64,000 nt of DNA from Streptomyces chromofuscus (GCF_015160875.1 NZ_CP063374.1:4281501-4345500), one strand, 5' to 3'; numbered from the stretch's first letter, positions 40,429 through 49,292 are shown. A program made the numbers and translations. Notes: generated by a model not told the origin, from the sequence alone.

Positions 40429-41217
40429 GTGAGTAACGAACCCATCACGCTGTCCGCGGGCGACGCGGAAGTGACCGTGCGGCCGGACAACGGCGGCCGT
40501 GTCGCGGGCCTGCGCGTCGGCGGCACCGAACTCCTCCGCCAGGGCGACCGTTTCGGCTGTTTCCCGATGGTCCCCTGGTGCGGCCGGATCCGTGAGGGCC
40601 GGTTCCGCAACGGCGCCGTCTCGCACCAGATGCCGCTCAACGCCCCGCCGCACGCCATCCACGGCACCACCCGCGACGGCGCCTGGCACCCCGCCCGCGT
40701 CACCGCCGACGAGGTGGTCCTGACGTACGACCTGGTGGAGCCCTGGCCCTACACCGGCCGGGTCACCCAGGCGATCGCCCTCACGCCGGAGTCCCTGACG
40801 CTGACCATGGCCGTCGAGACGTACGACGACTCCTTCCCGGCGCAGATCGGCTGGCACCCGTGGTTCAACCGGAACCTCGGCGGGGCCGACGCGCAGCTCG
40901 ACTTCAGCCCCGCCTGGCAGGAGGAGCGCGGGGACGACCACCTGCCCACCGGCAACCGGCTCGAGCCCAAGCCCGGCCCCTGGGACGACTGCTTCGGCAT
41001 GCCCGGCGGGGTCGACGTCACCCTCACCTGGCCGGGGCGGCTGGAGCTGAAGGTCACCAGCCCCGAGGAGTGGGTCGTGGTCTACGACGAGCAGGAGGCC
41101 GCCGTCTGCGTGGAGCCGCAGACCGGGCCGCCGAACGGGCTGAACACCCTGCCGCGCCTGGTCACGCCCCTGGAGCCGCTGGAGGCCACGACGACCTGGC
41201 GCTGGAGGCGGCTCTAA
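40429..41217 (+). CDS. Aldose 1-epimerase (galactose mutarotase-like)
   Basis: A 262-residue epimerase that interconverts alpha and beta anomers of hexoses. The beta-sandwich fold shows ITLSAGDAEVTVRPDNGGRV, FPMVPWCGRIREGRF, the catalytic His pair in PHAIHGTTRDGAW and IGWHPWFNRNLG, and the late acidic residue in AAVCVEPQTGPPNGLNTL (Glu as base). GTG 40429 has a poor ribosome site. It lies 10 bases before pyrE, so the two genes are probably co-transcribed. Cytosolic. Confidence 0.92.
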   Translation: MSNEPITLSAGDAEVTVRPDNGGRVAGLRVGGTELLRQGDRFGCFPMVPWCGRIREGRFRNGAVSHQMPLNAPPHAIHGTTRDGAWHPARVTADEVVLTYDLVEPWPYTGRVTQAIALTPESLTLTMAVETYDDSFPAQIGWHPWFNRNLGGADAQLDFSPAWQEERGDDHLPTGNRLEPKPGPWDDCFGMPGGVDVTLTWPGRLELKVTSPEEWVVVYDEQEAAVCVEPQTGPPNGLNTLPRLVTPLEPLEATTTWRWRRL

Positions 41218-41227
41218 GCTGGCCGGT

Positions 41228-41779
41228 ATGACGACGGACGTGCGCGGCGCGCTGCTGCAGCAGATCAAGGACAAGGCCGTGGTGCACGGCAAGGTGACCC
41301 TCTCCTCGGGCCTGGAGGCGGACTACTACGTCGACCTGCGCCGCATCACGCTCGACGGCGAGGCCGCCCCGCTGGTCGGCCAGGTGCTGCTGGACCTGAC
41401 CGCCGAGCTGGACTTCGACGCCGTCGGCGGCCTCACCATGGGCGCCGACCCGGTCGCCGCCGCGATGCTGCACGCCGCCTCCGCTCGGGGCCGCAGGCTG
41501 GACGCGTTCGTCGTGCGCAAGACCGCGAAGGCGCACGGCCTGCAGCGGCGGGTCGAGGGCCCGGACATCGCCGGCCGCCGCGTACTGGTCGTCGAGGACA
41601 CCTCCACCACCGGCGGCTCCCCGCTCACCGCCGTCGAGGCGGTGCGCGAGGCGGGCGCCGAGGTGGTGGCCGTCGCGACGATCGTCGACCGGGCGACCGG
41701 CGCCGCGGAGAAGATCCAGGAGGGCGCGGGGGTGCCGTACCTGTACGCGTACTCGAAGGACGAGCTCGATCTGGACTGA
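41228..41779 (+). CDS. pyrE: Orotate phosphoribosyltransferase
   Basis: A 183-residue phosphoribosyltransferase that joins orotate to PRPP to give OMP in pyrimidine synthesis. The PRPP loop reads RVLVVEDTSTTGGSPLTAVE (about residues 118-137). The orotate side shows TLSSGLEADYYVDLRRITLD near the start, typical of PyrE, and the flexible loop VVRKTAKAHGLQRRVEG supplies catalytic Lys. ATG 41228 follows the epimerase gene with CTGGCCGGT, a weak ribosome site. No pyrimidine genes are next to it; this isolated position between epimerase and fba is usual in Streptomyces. Confidence 0.97.
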   Translation: MTTDVRGALLQQIKDKAVVHGKVTLSSGLEADYYVDLRRITLDGEAAPLVGQVLLDLTAELDFDAVGGLTMGADPVAAAMLHAASARGRRLDAFVVRKTAKAHGLQRRVEGPDIAGRRVLVVEDTSTTGGSPLTAVEAVREAGAEVVAVATIVDRATGAAEKIQEGAGVPYLYAYSKDELDLD

Positions 41780-41901
41780 GCGCCTCTTAGAGCATCCCGT
41801 CCCGTCTGGAAAGATGGGGCCGACGATGACGTCGCACCCAAGGTCTAGGTCAGGGCCGTAAGTACGCAGAACGCCAACCCGCACATACAAGGAGCGGACA
41901 G

Positions 41902-42933
41902 ATGCCCATCGCAACCCCCGAGGTCTACAACGAGATGCTCGACCGGGCGAAGGCAGGCAAGTTCGCCTACCCGGCCATCAACGTCACCTCGTCCCAGACC
42001 CTGCACGCGGCTCTGCGCGGCTTCGCCGAGGCCGAGAGCGACGGCATCGTCCAGATCTCGACCGGCGGCGCCGAGTTCCTGGGCGGCCAGCACAACAAGG
42101 ACATGGTCACCGGCGCCGTCGCCCTGGCCGAGTTCGCGCACGTCGTCGCCGCCAAGTACGACGTGACGGTGGCTCTGCACACCGACCACTGCCCGAAGGA
42201 CAAGCTCGACGGGTACGTCCGTCCGCTGATCGCGGTCTCCGAGGAGCGCGTCGCCCGCGGCGAGAACCCGCTCTTCCAGTCCCACATGTGGGACGGTTCC
42301 GCCGAGACCCTCGCCGACAACCTGGCCATCGGCCAGGAGCTGCTCGCCCGCGCCGCCGCCGCGAAGATCATCCTCGAGGTGGAGATCACGCCGACCGGCG
42401 GCGAGGAGGACGGCGTCACGCACGAGATCAACGACGAGCTGTACACCACGGTCGACGACGCGATCCGCACCGCCGAGGCGCTGGGCCTGGGCGAGAAGGG
42501 CCGCTACCTGCTGGCCGCGTCCTTCGGCAACGTGCACGGCGTGTACAAGCCGGGCAACGTCGTGCTGCGTCCCGAGCTGCTGAAGGAGCTCAACGAGGGC
42601 GTCGCCGCCAAGTACGGCCGCCCCGCCGACGCCAAGGTCTTCGACTTCGTCTTCCACGGCGGCTCCGGCTCCACCGAGGAGGAGATCCTGACCGCGCTGG
42701 AGAACGGCGTCGTCAAGATGAACATCGACACGGACACGCAGTACGCCTTCACGCGTCCGGTCGCCGACCACATGTTCAAGAACTACGACGGCGTCCTGAA
42801 GGTCGACGGCGAGGTCGGTTCGAAGAAGACCTACGACCCGCGGACCTGGGGCAAGCTGGCCGAGGCGTCGATGGCGGCGCGCGTCACCGAGGCCTGCCGG
42901 CACCTGCGGTCGGCCGGTACGAAGCTGAAGTAG
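41902..42933 (+). CDS. fba: Class II fructose-bisphosphate aldolase
   Basis: A 343-residue Zn2+ aldolase of glycolysis and gluconeogenesis. The first zinc His is in VTVALHTDHCPKD (about residue 95), others are in LAASFGNVHGVYKPGN (about residue 213) and VFHGGSGS (about residue 252), the last also forming the phosphate loop. MNIDTDTQYAFTRPV near residue 275 is the typical class IIA end. ATG 41902 has AAGGAG upstream. It stands alone with a 122-base upstream region and a strong terminator after it, as expected for a highly expressed gene. Confidence 0.98.
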   Translation: MPIATPEVYNEMLDRAKAGKFAYPAINVTSSQTLHAALRGFAEAESDGIVQISTGGAEFLGGQHNKDMVTGAVALAEFAHVVAAKYDVTVALHTDHCPKDKLDGYVRPLIAVSEERVARGENPLFQSHMWDGSAETLADNLAIGQELLARAAAAKIILEVEITPTGGEEDGVTHEINDELYTTVDDAIRTAEALGLGEKGRYLLAASFGNVHGVYKPGNVVLRPELLKELNEGVAAKYGRPADAKVFDFVFHGGSGSTEEEILTALENGVVKMNIDTDTQYAFTRPVADHMFKNYDGVLKVDGEVGSKKTYDPRTWGKLAEASMAARVTEACRHLRSAGTKLK

Positions 42934-42948
42934 CACCCCGATTTCACC

Positions 42949-42980
42949 AGCGGGCCCGGCGCGACAGCGCCGGGCCCGCT
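42949..42980 (+). terminator. Terminator after fba
   Basis: A 14-base perfect stem (AGCGGGCCCGGCGC and complement) with loop GACA, 15 bases after the fba stop. Confidence 0.88.
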
Positions 42981-42994
42981 GTATACCTGGTGAC

Positions 42995-44449
42995 ATGCCC
43001 GATGTCCGGCTGGGCTCGTCCCAGGGCAAGTGGATCCTGTTCACCACCGTGCTCGGCTCCAGCATGGCCATGCTGGACTCGACCGTCGTCAACGTCGCCC
43101 TGCCGCGCATCGGCCAAGACCTGGACGCCGACCTCGGGGCGCTCCAGTGGACGGTCAACGCGTACATGCTCACGCTGGCCGGGCTGATCCTGCTGGGCGG
43201 CTCGCTGGGCGACACCTACGGCCGCCGGAAGGTGTTCGTCATCGGGGTGGTGTGGTTCGCGGCGGCCTCGCTGCTGTGCGGGCTCGCCCCGAGCTCCGGG
43301 GTGCTGATCGCGGCGCGGGCCCTCCAGGGCGTCGGCGGAGCCCTGCTCACACCGGGTTCGCTGGCCCTCATCCAGGCGTCCTTCCATCCCGACGACCGGG
43401 GACGGGGGGTCGGCCTGTGGTCGGGCTTCGGCGGCATCGGCGCGGCCGTCGGCCCCTTCGTCGGCGGCTGGCTGGTGGACGGCCCCGGCTGGCGCTGGGT
43501 CTTCCTGCTCAACGTCCCGCTCGCCCTCGTGTGCGTGCCGGTGGCCCTGCGGCACGTGCCGGAATCGGCCGACGGCCGGGCCCATGGCCGCTTCGACGTG
43601 CTCGGCGCGACCCTGGGCGCGCTGGCGCTGGCCCTGGTGACGTACGCCCTGATCGAGGCCACGCAAGGCACCCTCGTGGTCGCCGTGACGGCGATCGCGG
43701 GCGTGGCGGCGGGCGTCGCCTTCGTGTACGTCGAGAGGCACCGCCCGGACCCGATGATGCCGCCGGACGTCTTCGCCTCGCGCCAGTTCACGGCGGTCAA
43801 CGCGGTCACCGTGTGCGTGTACGCGGCCTTCGCGGGCTTCTTCTTCCTCGCCGCGCTCCAGCTCCAGGTGGTGTCCGGCTACTCGGCCCTGGCCGCCGGC
43901 ACGGCCCTGCTGCCGACCACGGCGCTGATGCTGCTGTTCTCCGCCCGCTCCGGCGAACTGGGCGAACGCATCGGCCCCCGCATTCCGCTCACCGTCGGTC
44001 CGCTGCTGTGCGCGGCGGGCGTGCTGCTGATGCTGCGGGTGGGGCCGGACGCCTCGTACCTGACGGACGTCCTGCCGGCCCTGCTGGTGCTGGGCCTGGG
44101 CATGGTCACCCTGGTGGCCCCGCTCACCGCCACGGTCCTGGCCTCCGTCGACGCGACGCGGGCCGGCCTGGCGAGCGGCATCAACAACGCGGCGGCGCGG
44201 GCGGCGGGCCTGCTGGCGGTCGCCGCGCTGCCCCTGCTGGCGGGCATGGGTCCGGAGGCGTACCGCTCGCCGGTCGCCTTCGACGCGGCGTTCGGGCGGG
44301 CGATGGTGGTGTGCGCGGTCGTCCTGGTGGCCGGGTCGGCGCTGGCCTTCGCGTTCGTACGCCGGCCTGCTCCGGGCTGCGAGCGGCCCGAGTGCCGCAG
44401 GCACGGAAACGTGATCGCACCGCCACTGGAGCGCCCGCGGCACGGGTAG
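42995..44449 (+). CDS. MFS drug exporter, DHA2 (EmrB/QacA) family
   Basis: A 484-residue proton-driven exporter with about 14 membrane spans. It opens with the DHA2 motif LDSTVVNVALPRIGQDLD, has the loop 2-3 motif GDTYGRRKVFVIG, motif C in GFGGIGAAVGPFVGGWLVDG, and later TVLASVDATRAGLASGINNA. ATG 42995 lies 15 bases after the fba terminator, with a poor ribosome site. Members pump dyes, antibiotics and biocides; the substrate cannot be read from sequence. No adjacent regulator. The C-terminal tail has two Cys and is positively charged. Confidence 0.92.
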   Translation: MPDVRLGSSQGKWILFTTVLGSSMAMLDSTVVNVALPRIGQDLDADLGALQWTVNAYMLTLAGLILLGGSLGDTYGRRKVFVIGVVWFAAASLLCGLAPSSGVLIAARALQGVGGALLTPGSLALIQASFHPDDRGRGVGLWSGFGGIGAAVGPFVGGWLVDGPGWRWVFLLNVPLALVCVPVALRHVPESADGRAHGRFDVLGATLGALALALVTYALIEATQGTLVVAVTAIAGVAAGVAFVYVERHRPDPMMPPDVFASRQFTAVNAVTVCVYAAFAGFFFLAALQLQVVSGYSALAAGTALLPTTALMLLFSARSGELGERIGPRIPLTVGPLLCAAGVLLMLRVGPDASYLTDVLPALLVLGLGMVTLVAPLTATVLASVDATRAGLASGINNAAARAAGLLAVAALPLLAGMGPEAYRSPVAFDAAFGRAMVVCAVVLVAGSALAFAFVRRPAPGCERPECRRHGNVIAPPLERPRHG

Positions 44450-44556
44450 GCAACGGCGACCGCTCCTGCGGTGGCGCGTGGTGGCCGGGGCGGCCGGGGT
44501 GCGGCTGGGCGACCGGCGTTGCTCCCGTTGCGCCGCGATGCACCAGACTGGGAGCC

Positions 44557-44970
44557 ATGACGATTCACGAGAACCTCCTCGGGGGGCCGCCCCCGACCCA
44601 CCTCCCCGACGACCCGGAGCCGCGTGAGCTGCTCGCGAACGGGACCGCGCCCACCGAGGTCGCGGCGAAGCACCCGACGTCCTCGCTGGCCTGGGCCCAG
44701 CTGGCCGACGAGGCGTTCGAACGGGGCAGCGTCGTGGAGTCGTACGCCTATGCCCGTACGGGCTACCACCGCGGTCTGGACGCCCTGCGCCGCAACGGCT
44801 GGAAGGGCCACGGGCCCGTGCCTTGGGAGCACGAGCCGAACCGCGGCTTCCTGCGCGCGCTGCACGCCCTTGCCCGCGCTGCGGGCGCGATCGGCGAGCA
44901 GGAGGAGTACGAGCGCTGCACCCAGTTCCTGAAGGACTCGTCGCCGACGGCGGCGCAGACCCTCGGTTAG
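44557..44970 (+). CDS. DUF3151 family protein
   Basis: A 137-residue actinobacterial protein of DUF3151. Typical blocks are NLLGGPPPTHLPDDPEPREL near the start, HPTSSLAWAQLADEAFERGS, AYARTGYHRGLDALRRNGWK and PWEHEPNRGFLRALHALARA. It reads as an all-helical, TPR-like soluble protein. ATG 44557 has GGGAG upstream. Role unknown. Position close to fba is conserved in Streptomyces as far as I recall. Confidence 0.93.
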   Translation: MTIHENLLGGPPPTHLPDDPEPRELLANGTAPTEVAAKHPTSSLAWAQLADEAFERGSVVESYAYARTGYHRGLDALRRNGWKGHGPVPWEHEPNRGFLRALHALARAAGAIGEQEEYERCTQFLKDSSPTAAQTLG

Positions 44971-44984
44971 CCGTGCGTCCCGCG

Positions 44985-45010
44985 GGCCCGCCTGTGATCA
45001 GGCGGGCCTT
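44985..45010 (+). terminator. Terminator after DUF3151 gene
   Basis: A 9-base stem (GGCCCGCCT / AGGCGGGCC) with loop GTGATC, followed by TT. Confidence 0.75.
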
Positions 45011-45114
45011 GCGATGTTCCGGGGCATCCCTGAATATGCCTGGTGGGGACCGGGGCCCCCGTGTCGATAACGGCAGGGGCGGACCGCTACCCGGAGTTAC
45101 AACAGGAGACAGCG

Positions 45115-45954
45115 ATGTCCCATGAGGCTCACGAAAAGCAGGAGCCCGAGACCCCGCATCTCGATTTCGAGGGCACGACGCCGTACGAGGACTACGTCAG
45201 GGCGGACGTGCTCACCCATCTCCAGCACACCCTCTCCGACGATCCCGCGGAGATGGTCTTCCTGGTCACCACCCAGGTCATGGAGCTGTGGTTCACGGTC
45301 GTCGTGCACGAGTGGGAGACCGCGGCGAAGGCGCTGCGCGAGGACGACGTGCCGGTGGCGGTGGCGGCGCTGAAACGATCCGTCCGCGAGCTGGAGGCGC
45401 TGAACGCCTCCTGGAAGCCGCTCGGGCAGCTGACGCCGGCCCAGTTCAACTCGTACCGCTCCGCCCTCGGCGAGGGCTCCGGATTCCAGTCGGCGATGTA
45501 CCGGCGGATGGAGTTCCTGCTCGGGGAGAAGTCGGCGTCGATGCTGGTGCCGCACCGGGGCGCGCCCCGGGTGCACGCCGAGCTGGAGAAGGCGCTGTAC
45601 GAGCCGAGCGTGTACGACGAGGTGCTGCGGCTGCTCGCGCGGCGCGGGCATGCCGTCCCGGAGTCCGTGCTGCGACGGGACGTGTCGCAGCGGTACGAGG
45701 CGTCGGACGAGGTCGAGAAGGTGTGGGCCGCCCTCTACTCCGGTGACCAGGACGCCGAACTCGTCCGGCTCGGCGAGGCGTTGACCGATGTGGCGGAGCT
45801 GGTGTGGCGCTGGCGCAACGACCACCTGGTCGCCACCCGCCGCGCGATGGGCGCCAAGCCCGGCACGGGCGGCTCGGCCGGGGTGGCCTGGCTGGAGAAG
45901 CGGGCTCGCAAGAGCGTGTTCCCCGAGCTGTGGACGGCGCGGTCGTATGTCTGA
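45115..45954 (+). CDS. kynA: Tryptophan 2,3-dioxygenase
   Basis: A 279-residue heme enzyme that opens the indole ring of tryptophan with O2 to give N-formylkynurenine, the first step of the kynurenine route. Family motifs are TPYEDYVRADVLTHLQ near the start, LVTTQVMELWFTVVVHEWET, FNSYRSALGEGSGFQSAMYR (substrate contacts) and WRWRNDHLVATRRAMG with the heme-binding His near residue 246. ATG 45115 has CAGGAGAC upstream; the longer frame from 45043 is not needed. Its end overlaps kynU by 8 bases, so both are translated together. Cytosolic, homotetramer in the family. Confidence 0.96.
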   Translation: MSHEAHEKQEPETPHLDFEGTTPYEDYVRADVLTHLQHTLSDDPAEMVFLVTTQVMELWFTVVVHEWETAAKALREDDVPVAVAALKRSVRELEALNASWKPLGQLTPAQFNSYRSALGEGSGFQSAMYRRMEFLLGEKSASMLVPHRGAPRVHAELEKALYEPSVYDEVLRLLARRGHAVPESVLRRDVSQRYEASDEVEKVWAALYSGDQDAELVRLGEALTDVAELVWRWRNDHLVATRRAMGAKPGTGGSAGVAWLEKRARKSVFPELWTARSYV

Positions 45955-47143
45955 GCCGATGTCCGGACTCTCCGCGCGGGCGGTCACCTCGGACGCCGAC
46001 GACCCGTTGGCCGGGAAGCGGTCGGCGTTCGTCCTCGACGACGTGGTCTATCTGGACGGGAACTCGCTCGGCGCGCTGCCGGCCGGTGTGCCCGGCCGCG
46101 TCGAGGACGTCGTCCGCCGTCAGTGGGGTGAGCTGCGGATCCGTAGCTGGGAGGAGAGCGGCTGGTGGACCGCGCCCGAGCGGATCGGCGACCGGATCGC
46201 CCCGCTGGTCGGCGCGGCTCCCGGGCAGATCGTCGTCGGCGACTCGACCAGCGTGAACGTCTTCAAGGCGCTGGTGGCGGCGGTGCGGATCGCCGGTGAC
46301 GGCCGGGACGAGATCCTCGTGGACGCCACCACCTTCCCCACGGACGGGTACATCGCCGAGTCGGCGGCACGGATGACGGGGTGCTCGCTGCGGGCGGTGA
46401 CGCCGGCCGAGGTGCCGGGCGCGCTGTCCGGGCGGACGGCCGCGGTGCTGCTGAACCACGTCGACTACCGGACGGGCCGGTTGTACGACCTGCCCGGACT
46501 GACCGCCACGGTGCGCGCGGCGGGCGCGGTGGCCGTGTGGGACCTGTGCCACAGCGCGGGCGCGCTGCCCGTGGGGCTGGACGAGCACGGGGTGGACCTG
46601 GCGGTCGGGTGCACGTACAAGTACCTCAACGGCGGGCCGGGTTCACCGGCCTACCTGTATGTGCGCGCCGGTCTGCAGGACCGCTTCGACTCGCCGCTGC
46701 CGGGCTGGAACTCGCACGTGGAGCCCTTCGGGATGCGCGGTGCGTACGAGCCGGCGTCGGGTGCGCTGCGCGGGCGGGTCGGTACGCCGGACATCCTCTC
46801 GATGCTGGCCCTGGAGGCGGCGCTGGAGGTGTGGGACGGCGTCTCCATCGAGGCCGTGCGCGAGAAGTCCCTCGCTCTGACGGACTTCTTCCTGGAGTGC
46901 GTGGCGGAGTACGTGCCGCGCGGGCGGGTGGAGTCGGTGACCCCGGTCGCCCACGAGGAGCGAGGCAGCCAGGTCGCGCTGCGGTGCCCGGACGCCGGGG
47001 ACGTCATGAAGCGGCTGATCGAACGGGGCGTCGTCGGCGACTTCCGCGCCCCGGACGTCCTGCGCTTCGGCTTCACGCCGCTGTACGTGGGGTTCGTGGA
47101 CGTCGAGCGGGCGGCGCGGGTGCTGGCGGAGGAGCTGCGCTAA
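45947..47143 (+). CDS. kynU: Kynureninase
   Basis: A 398-residue PLP enzyme that cleaves kynurenine (or 3-hydroxykynurenine) to anthranilate (or 3-hydroxyanthranilate) and alanine. It shows VYLDGNSLGALP, SWEESGWWTAPERIGDRIAP, GDSTSVNVFKAL for the cofactor phosphate, the PLP Asp in VWDLCHSAGALPV, and the PLP Lys at about residue 225 in CTYKYLNGGPGSPAY. ATG 45947 overlaps kynA by 8 bases. The stop TAA shares its last bases with the convergent TetR gene's stop (CTAA at 47140-47143). No kynurenine monooxygenase gene is nearby, so the likely product is anthranilate. Confidence 0.96.
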   Translation: MSEPMSGLSARAVTSDADDPLAGKRSAFVLDDVVYLDGNSLGALPAGVPGRVEDVVRRQWGELRIRSWEESGWWTAPERIGDRIAPLVGAAPGQIVVGDSTSVNVFKALVAAVRIAGDGRDEILVDATTFPTDGYIAESAARMTGCSLRAVTPAEVPGALSGRTAAVLLNHVDYRTGRLYDLPGLTATVRAAGAVAVWDLCHSAGALPVGLDEHGVDLAVGCTYKYLNGGPGSPAYLYVRAGLQDRFDSPLPGWNSHVEPFGMRGAYEPASGALRGRVGTPDILSMLALEAALEVWDGVSIEAVREKSLALTDFFLECVAEYVPRGRVESVTPVAHEERGSQVALRCPDAGDVMKRLIERGVVGDFRAPDVLRFGFTPLYVGFVDVERAARVLAEELR

Positions 47144-47694
47144 CCGGTGTACACCCCCGCCGCGGCAGCCGCATGCGCGGCCCGCGCGGCGCGCTCGGCG
47201 TCGGGGGCGTCGGGGACCACCCCGGTCGTCAGCAACTGGTGGTGGAGGGGTGCCGACACCGCCCGTACGACCGTCTCCGCGTCCGTGCCCTTCGGCAACT
47301 CGCCCCTGGCGACGGCCTCTTCCACGCACGGCGCCCACTCCGCGACCCGCACCTCGTAGAACCGCTGCAACGCCTGCGCCGTACGTTCGTCGCAGGTCGC
47401 GGCGGCGATGACGGCGCAGAACAGCGCACCCTGCCGGGGGTCCGCCAACGTTCGCCGGACCAGTGCCGCGTTGGCCCGCAGGTCGCCCAGCGCGGATCCG
47501 GTCTCCTCCCTCGGGAGCGACTGCTCGGCCATGTCGGCGAGCAGGTCGGCGACCGGACCCGCCACCGGGCCCCACCGGCGGTGGACGGTCGTCTTGCCCA
47601 CTTCCGCGCGGCGGGCGATGTCCGCGAGGTCGAGATGAGCGAATCCCTGTTCGGTCAGGACGTCCCCAGCCACCCGCAGGACGGCTGCACGCAC
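47140..47694 (-). CDS. TetR-family transcriptional regulator
   Basis: A 184-residue regulator with an N-terminal TetR HTH (RVAGDVLTEQGFAHLDLADI then ARRAEVGKTTVHRRW at about residues 7-41) and a C-terminal ligand domain of the TetR_C_16-like kind (LRANAALVRRTLADPRQGAL, FYEVRVAEWAPCVEEAVARG). GTG 47694 starts just one or two helical turns before the HTH, so a slightly earlier start is possible. It is convergent with kynU, sharing 4 bases, and divergent from the hydrolase gene (148 bases apart), which is its most likely target. The ligand may be a kynurenine-pathway compound, by position only. Confidence 0.88.
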   Translation of the reverse strand: MRAAVLRVAGDVLTEQGFAHLDLADIARRAEVGKTTVHRRWGPVAGPVADLLADMAEQSLPREETGSALGDLRANAALVRRTLADPRQGALFCAVIAAATCDERTAQALQRFYEVRVAEWAPCVEEAVARGELPKGTDAETVVRAVSAPLHHQLLTTGVVPDAPDAERAARAAHAAAAAGVYTG

Positions 47695-47842
47695 GCGCGT
47701 GCGGTGCGCCCGCCGGGCTGGACCCCCTCACCCAGCGTGACATCCCCGTGCAGCCGCACGTCACCGGCCTGATACCGTCCCCGCCAACGGCCGATTTCCT
47801 CCCTGGTCCGCCAAACCCGTTTCGTCGCTGAGAGGTTGGAGC

Positions 47843-48742
47843 ATGCCGGACGACGCCGCAGCAGCCCGGGCCGCCGCCGAGGAGGAGTCCGCCTTCTCGC
47901 ATCCGGCCGTGGCCCCCGACGCCACGGCCGCGTACGGCGACCACCCCGACCAGGTGATCGACTTCTACGCCCCGCGCGGTACCGAGCCCGCGGGACCCGC
48001 CTTCCCCGCCCCGCTGGTCGTCGTGCTGCACGGTGGCGCGTGGCGCGCGCCGTACGACCGCCGGCACGTCAGCCCGTTCGCGGACTTCCTGGCCCGCCGG
48101 GGGTTCGCCGTGGCGAGTGTCGAGTACCGGCGGGGAGCCGGGATACCGGGCGGGGACGCCGGGTCGGCCGCGCGTTCGGTAGCTGGTCGCTGGCCGGAGA
48201 CCTTCGACGACGTCGCCGCCGCGTTGGACGCGCTTCCCGCGCTCGTACGGGAGGTCCTGCCGCAGGCCGACTCCCGCCGCATGGTGATCACCGGTCACTC
48301 GGCGGGCGCGCAGCTGGCGTTGTGGGCGGCCGCCCGGCACGTTCTCCCGGCGGACGCGCCCTGGCGCACGGACCGGCCCGCGCCGCTGCGGGGCGTGGTG
48401 GCCCTGGCCCCGATCGCCGACTTCGCGGTCGCCGAGAAGCTCGACGTGTGCGGCGGAGCGGCACGTCAACTCCTCGGTGGCGAGGAGCACTTCGCGGAGC
48501 GCCGGCCGTACGCCGACCCGGCGCTCCTGCTGCCGACCGGCATCGCGACGACGCTGGTCCAGGGGCGTACGGACAGGGACGTCCCGCAGGCCGTCGCCGA
48601 GTCGTACGCGGACGCGGCGGCGAAGGCCGGGGAGGTGGTGGGGCTGACGCTGCTGGAGGACGTCGGTCACTTCCCGTTGATCGATCCGGCGGCGGACGCC
48701 TGCGCGGTCGTGGCGGAGGAGATCGCGCAGTTGGCCTGGTGA
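47843..48742 (+). CDS. Alpha/beta hydrolase, probable kynurenine formamidase
   Basis: A 299-residue alpha/beta hydrolase. VVLHGGAWRAPYDRR (about residue 70) is the HGGxW oxyanion motif that defines the animal/yeast-type kynurenine formamidases and related esterases. The nucleophile Ser is in ITGHSAGAQLALWAA (about residue 151), the acid probably in QGRTDRDVP, and the His in DVGHFPLIDP near the end. ATG 47843 has GAGAGGTTGGAG upstream. The usual bacterial KynB is a metal enzyme of another fold; here the hydrolase next to kynA-kynU fills the missing step from N-formylkynurenine to kynurenine. The role is inferred from motif plus neighbours. Confidence 0.85.
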   Translation: MPDDAAAARAAAEEESAFSHPAVAPDATAAYGDHPDQVIDFYAPRGTEPAGPAFPAPLVVVLHGGAWRAPYDRRHVSPFADFLARRGFAVASVEYRRGAGIPGGDAGSAARSVAGRWPETFDDVAAALDALPALVREVLPQADSRRMVITGHSAGAQLALWAAARHVLPADAPWRTDRPAPLRGVVALAPIADFAVAEKLDVCGGAARQLLGGEEHFAERRPYADPALLLPTGIATTLVQGRTDRDVPQAVAESYADAAAKAGEVVGLTLLEDVGHFPLIDPAADACAVVAEEIAQLAW

Positions 48743-48794
48743 GTGCCCCTCATGCCGGCAATGGTGAGCCCTCTGATGTCCTAGGGGCGAGCCC

Positions 48795-48819
48795 CTCTCA
48801 TACCCGTAATACCTGAGAG
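48795..48819 (+). promoter_or_regulatory. Inverted repeat CTCTCA-N13-TGAGAG before regulator remnant
   Basis: CTCTCA at 48795-48800 and TGAGAG at 48814-48819. The segment CCCGTAATACCTGAGAG (48803-48819) recurs at 49293-49309 with two changes, just before the intact histidine kinase gene. It looks like a duplicated promoter or response-regulator site left by the lost system. Confidence 0.5.
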
Positions 48820-48855
48820 CCATCTGCCGGAAGAGCTCCCTGGCGGGACGCGGGT

Positions 48856-49191
48856 GGCGGCGGCCGCGCTGCTGCTCACGGGGGCGTCGGTGACGCGCTG
48901 CTCGCGCCGGGCATCACACGGCGGCTGATCGCCGAGTTCTCCCGGCTGGACGGGTCGCCCCGTGCGCCGCTGAAGGAGCGCGTCGGTGATCTGACCGAAC
49001 GGGAGACGGAGGTGCTCGCGCTCATCGCCCGGGGCCTGTCGAACGCGGAGATCGCCCAGCGCCTGGTGGTGGCCGAACAGACGGTCAAGACTCACGTCGG
49101 CCGCATCCTGGTCAAACTGGGCCTCCGTGACCGTACGCAGGCGGCGGTCTTCGCGTACGAGTCGGGCCTGGTCCGGCCCTCCGGCTACTGA
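48856..49191 (+). pseudogene. Remnant of a NarL/LuxR-type response regulator
   Basis: From 48886 one frame reads GDALLAPGITRRLIAEFSRL then VGDLTERETEVLALIARGLS and NAEIAQRLVVAEQTVKTHVG to a TGA at 49189-49191. This is the linker and complete HTH of a NarL-family response regulator, very like the end of the intact one at 50718-51383 (VASGEALLAPSVTRRLITEF). The receiver domain is gone. Sequence before it (ELPGGTRVAAAA) matches the linker but in another frame, so a deletion and a frameshift occurred. No start codon fits the surviving part. It is probably not expressed as a functional protein. Confidence 0.88.
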
Positions 49192-49231
49192 GGAATGTGA
49201 AAGGAACGGCGCCGCAGAGGCGCGGGGGAGC

Positions 49232-49270
49232 ACCGGGGGTACCGGGAAGCACCGGGAAGCACCGGGTGGC
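49232..49270 (+). repeat. Short tandem repeat ACCGGGAAGC
   Basis: Four adjacent copies of ACCGGG plus 3-4 bases (ACCGGGGGT, ACCGGGAAGC twice, ACCGGGTGGC). It lies between the regulator remnant and the kinase gene; probably a slippage product with no set role. Confidence 0.6.
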
Positions 49271-49292
49271 ACCTGAGACCGCCCTGACGGGA

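Noticed and set aside
41780..41901. Riboswitch or attenuator in the fba leader
   Set aside because: No conserved riboswitch core or alternating hairpins are recognisable in the 122 bases.
49232..49270. Tandem ACCGGGAAGC units as a CRISPR-like array
   Set aside because: The units are 9-10 bases, contiguous and without spacers; a simple slippage repeat.
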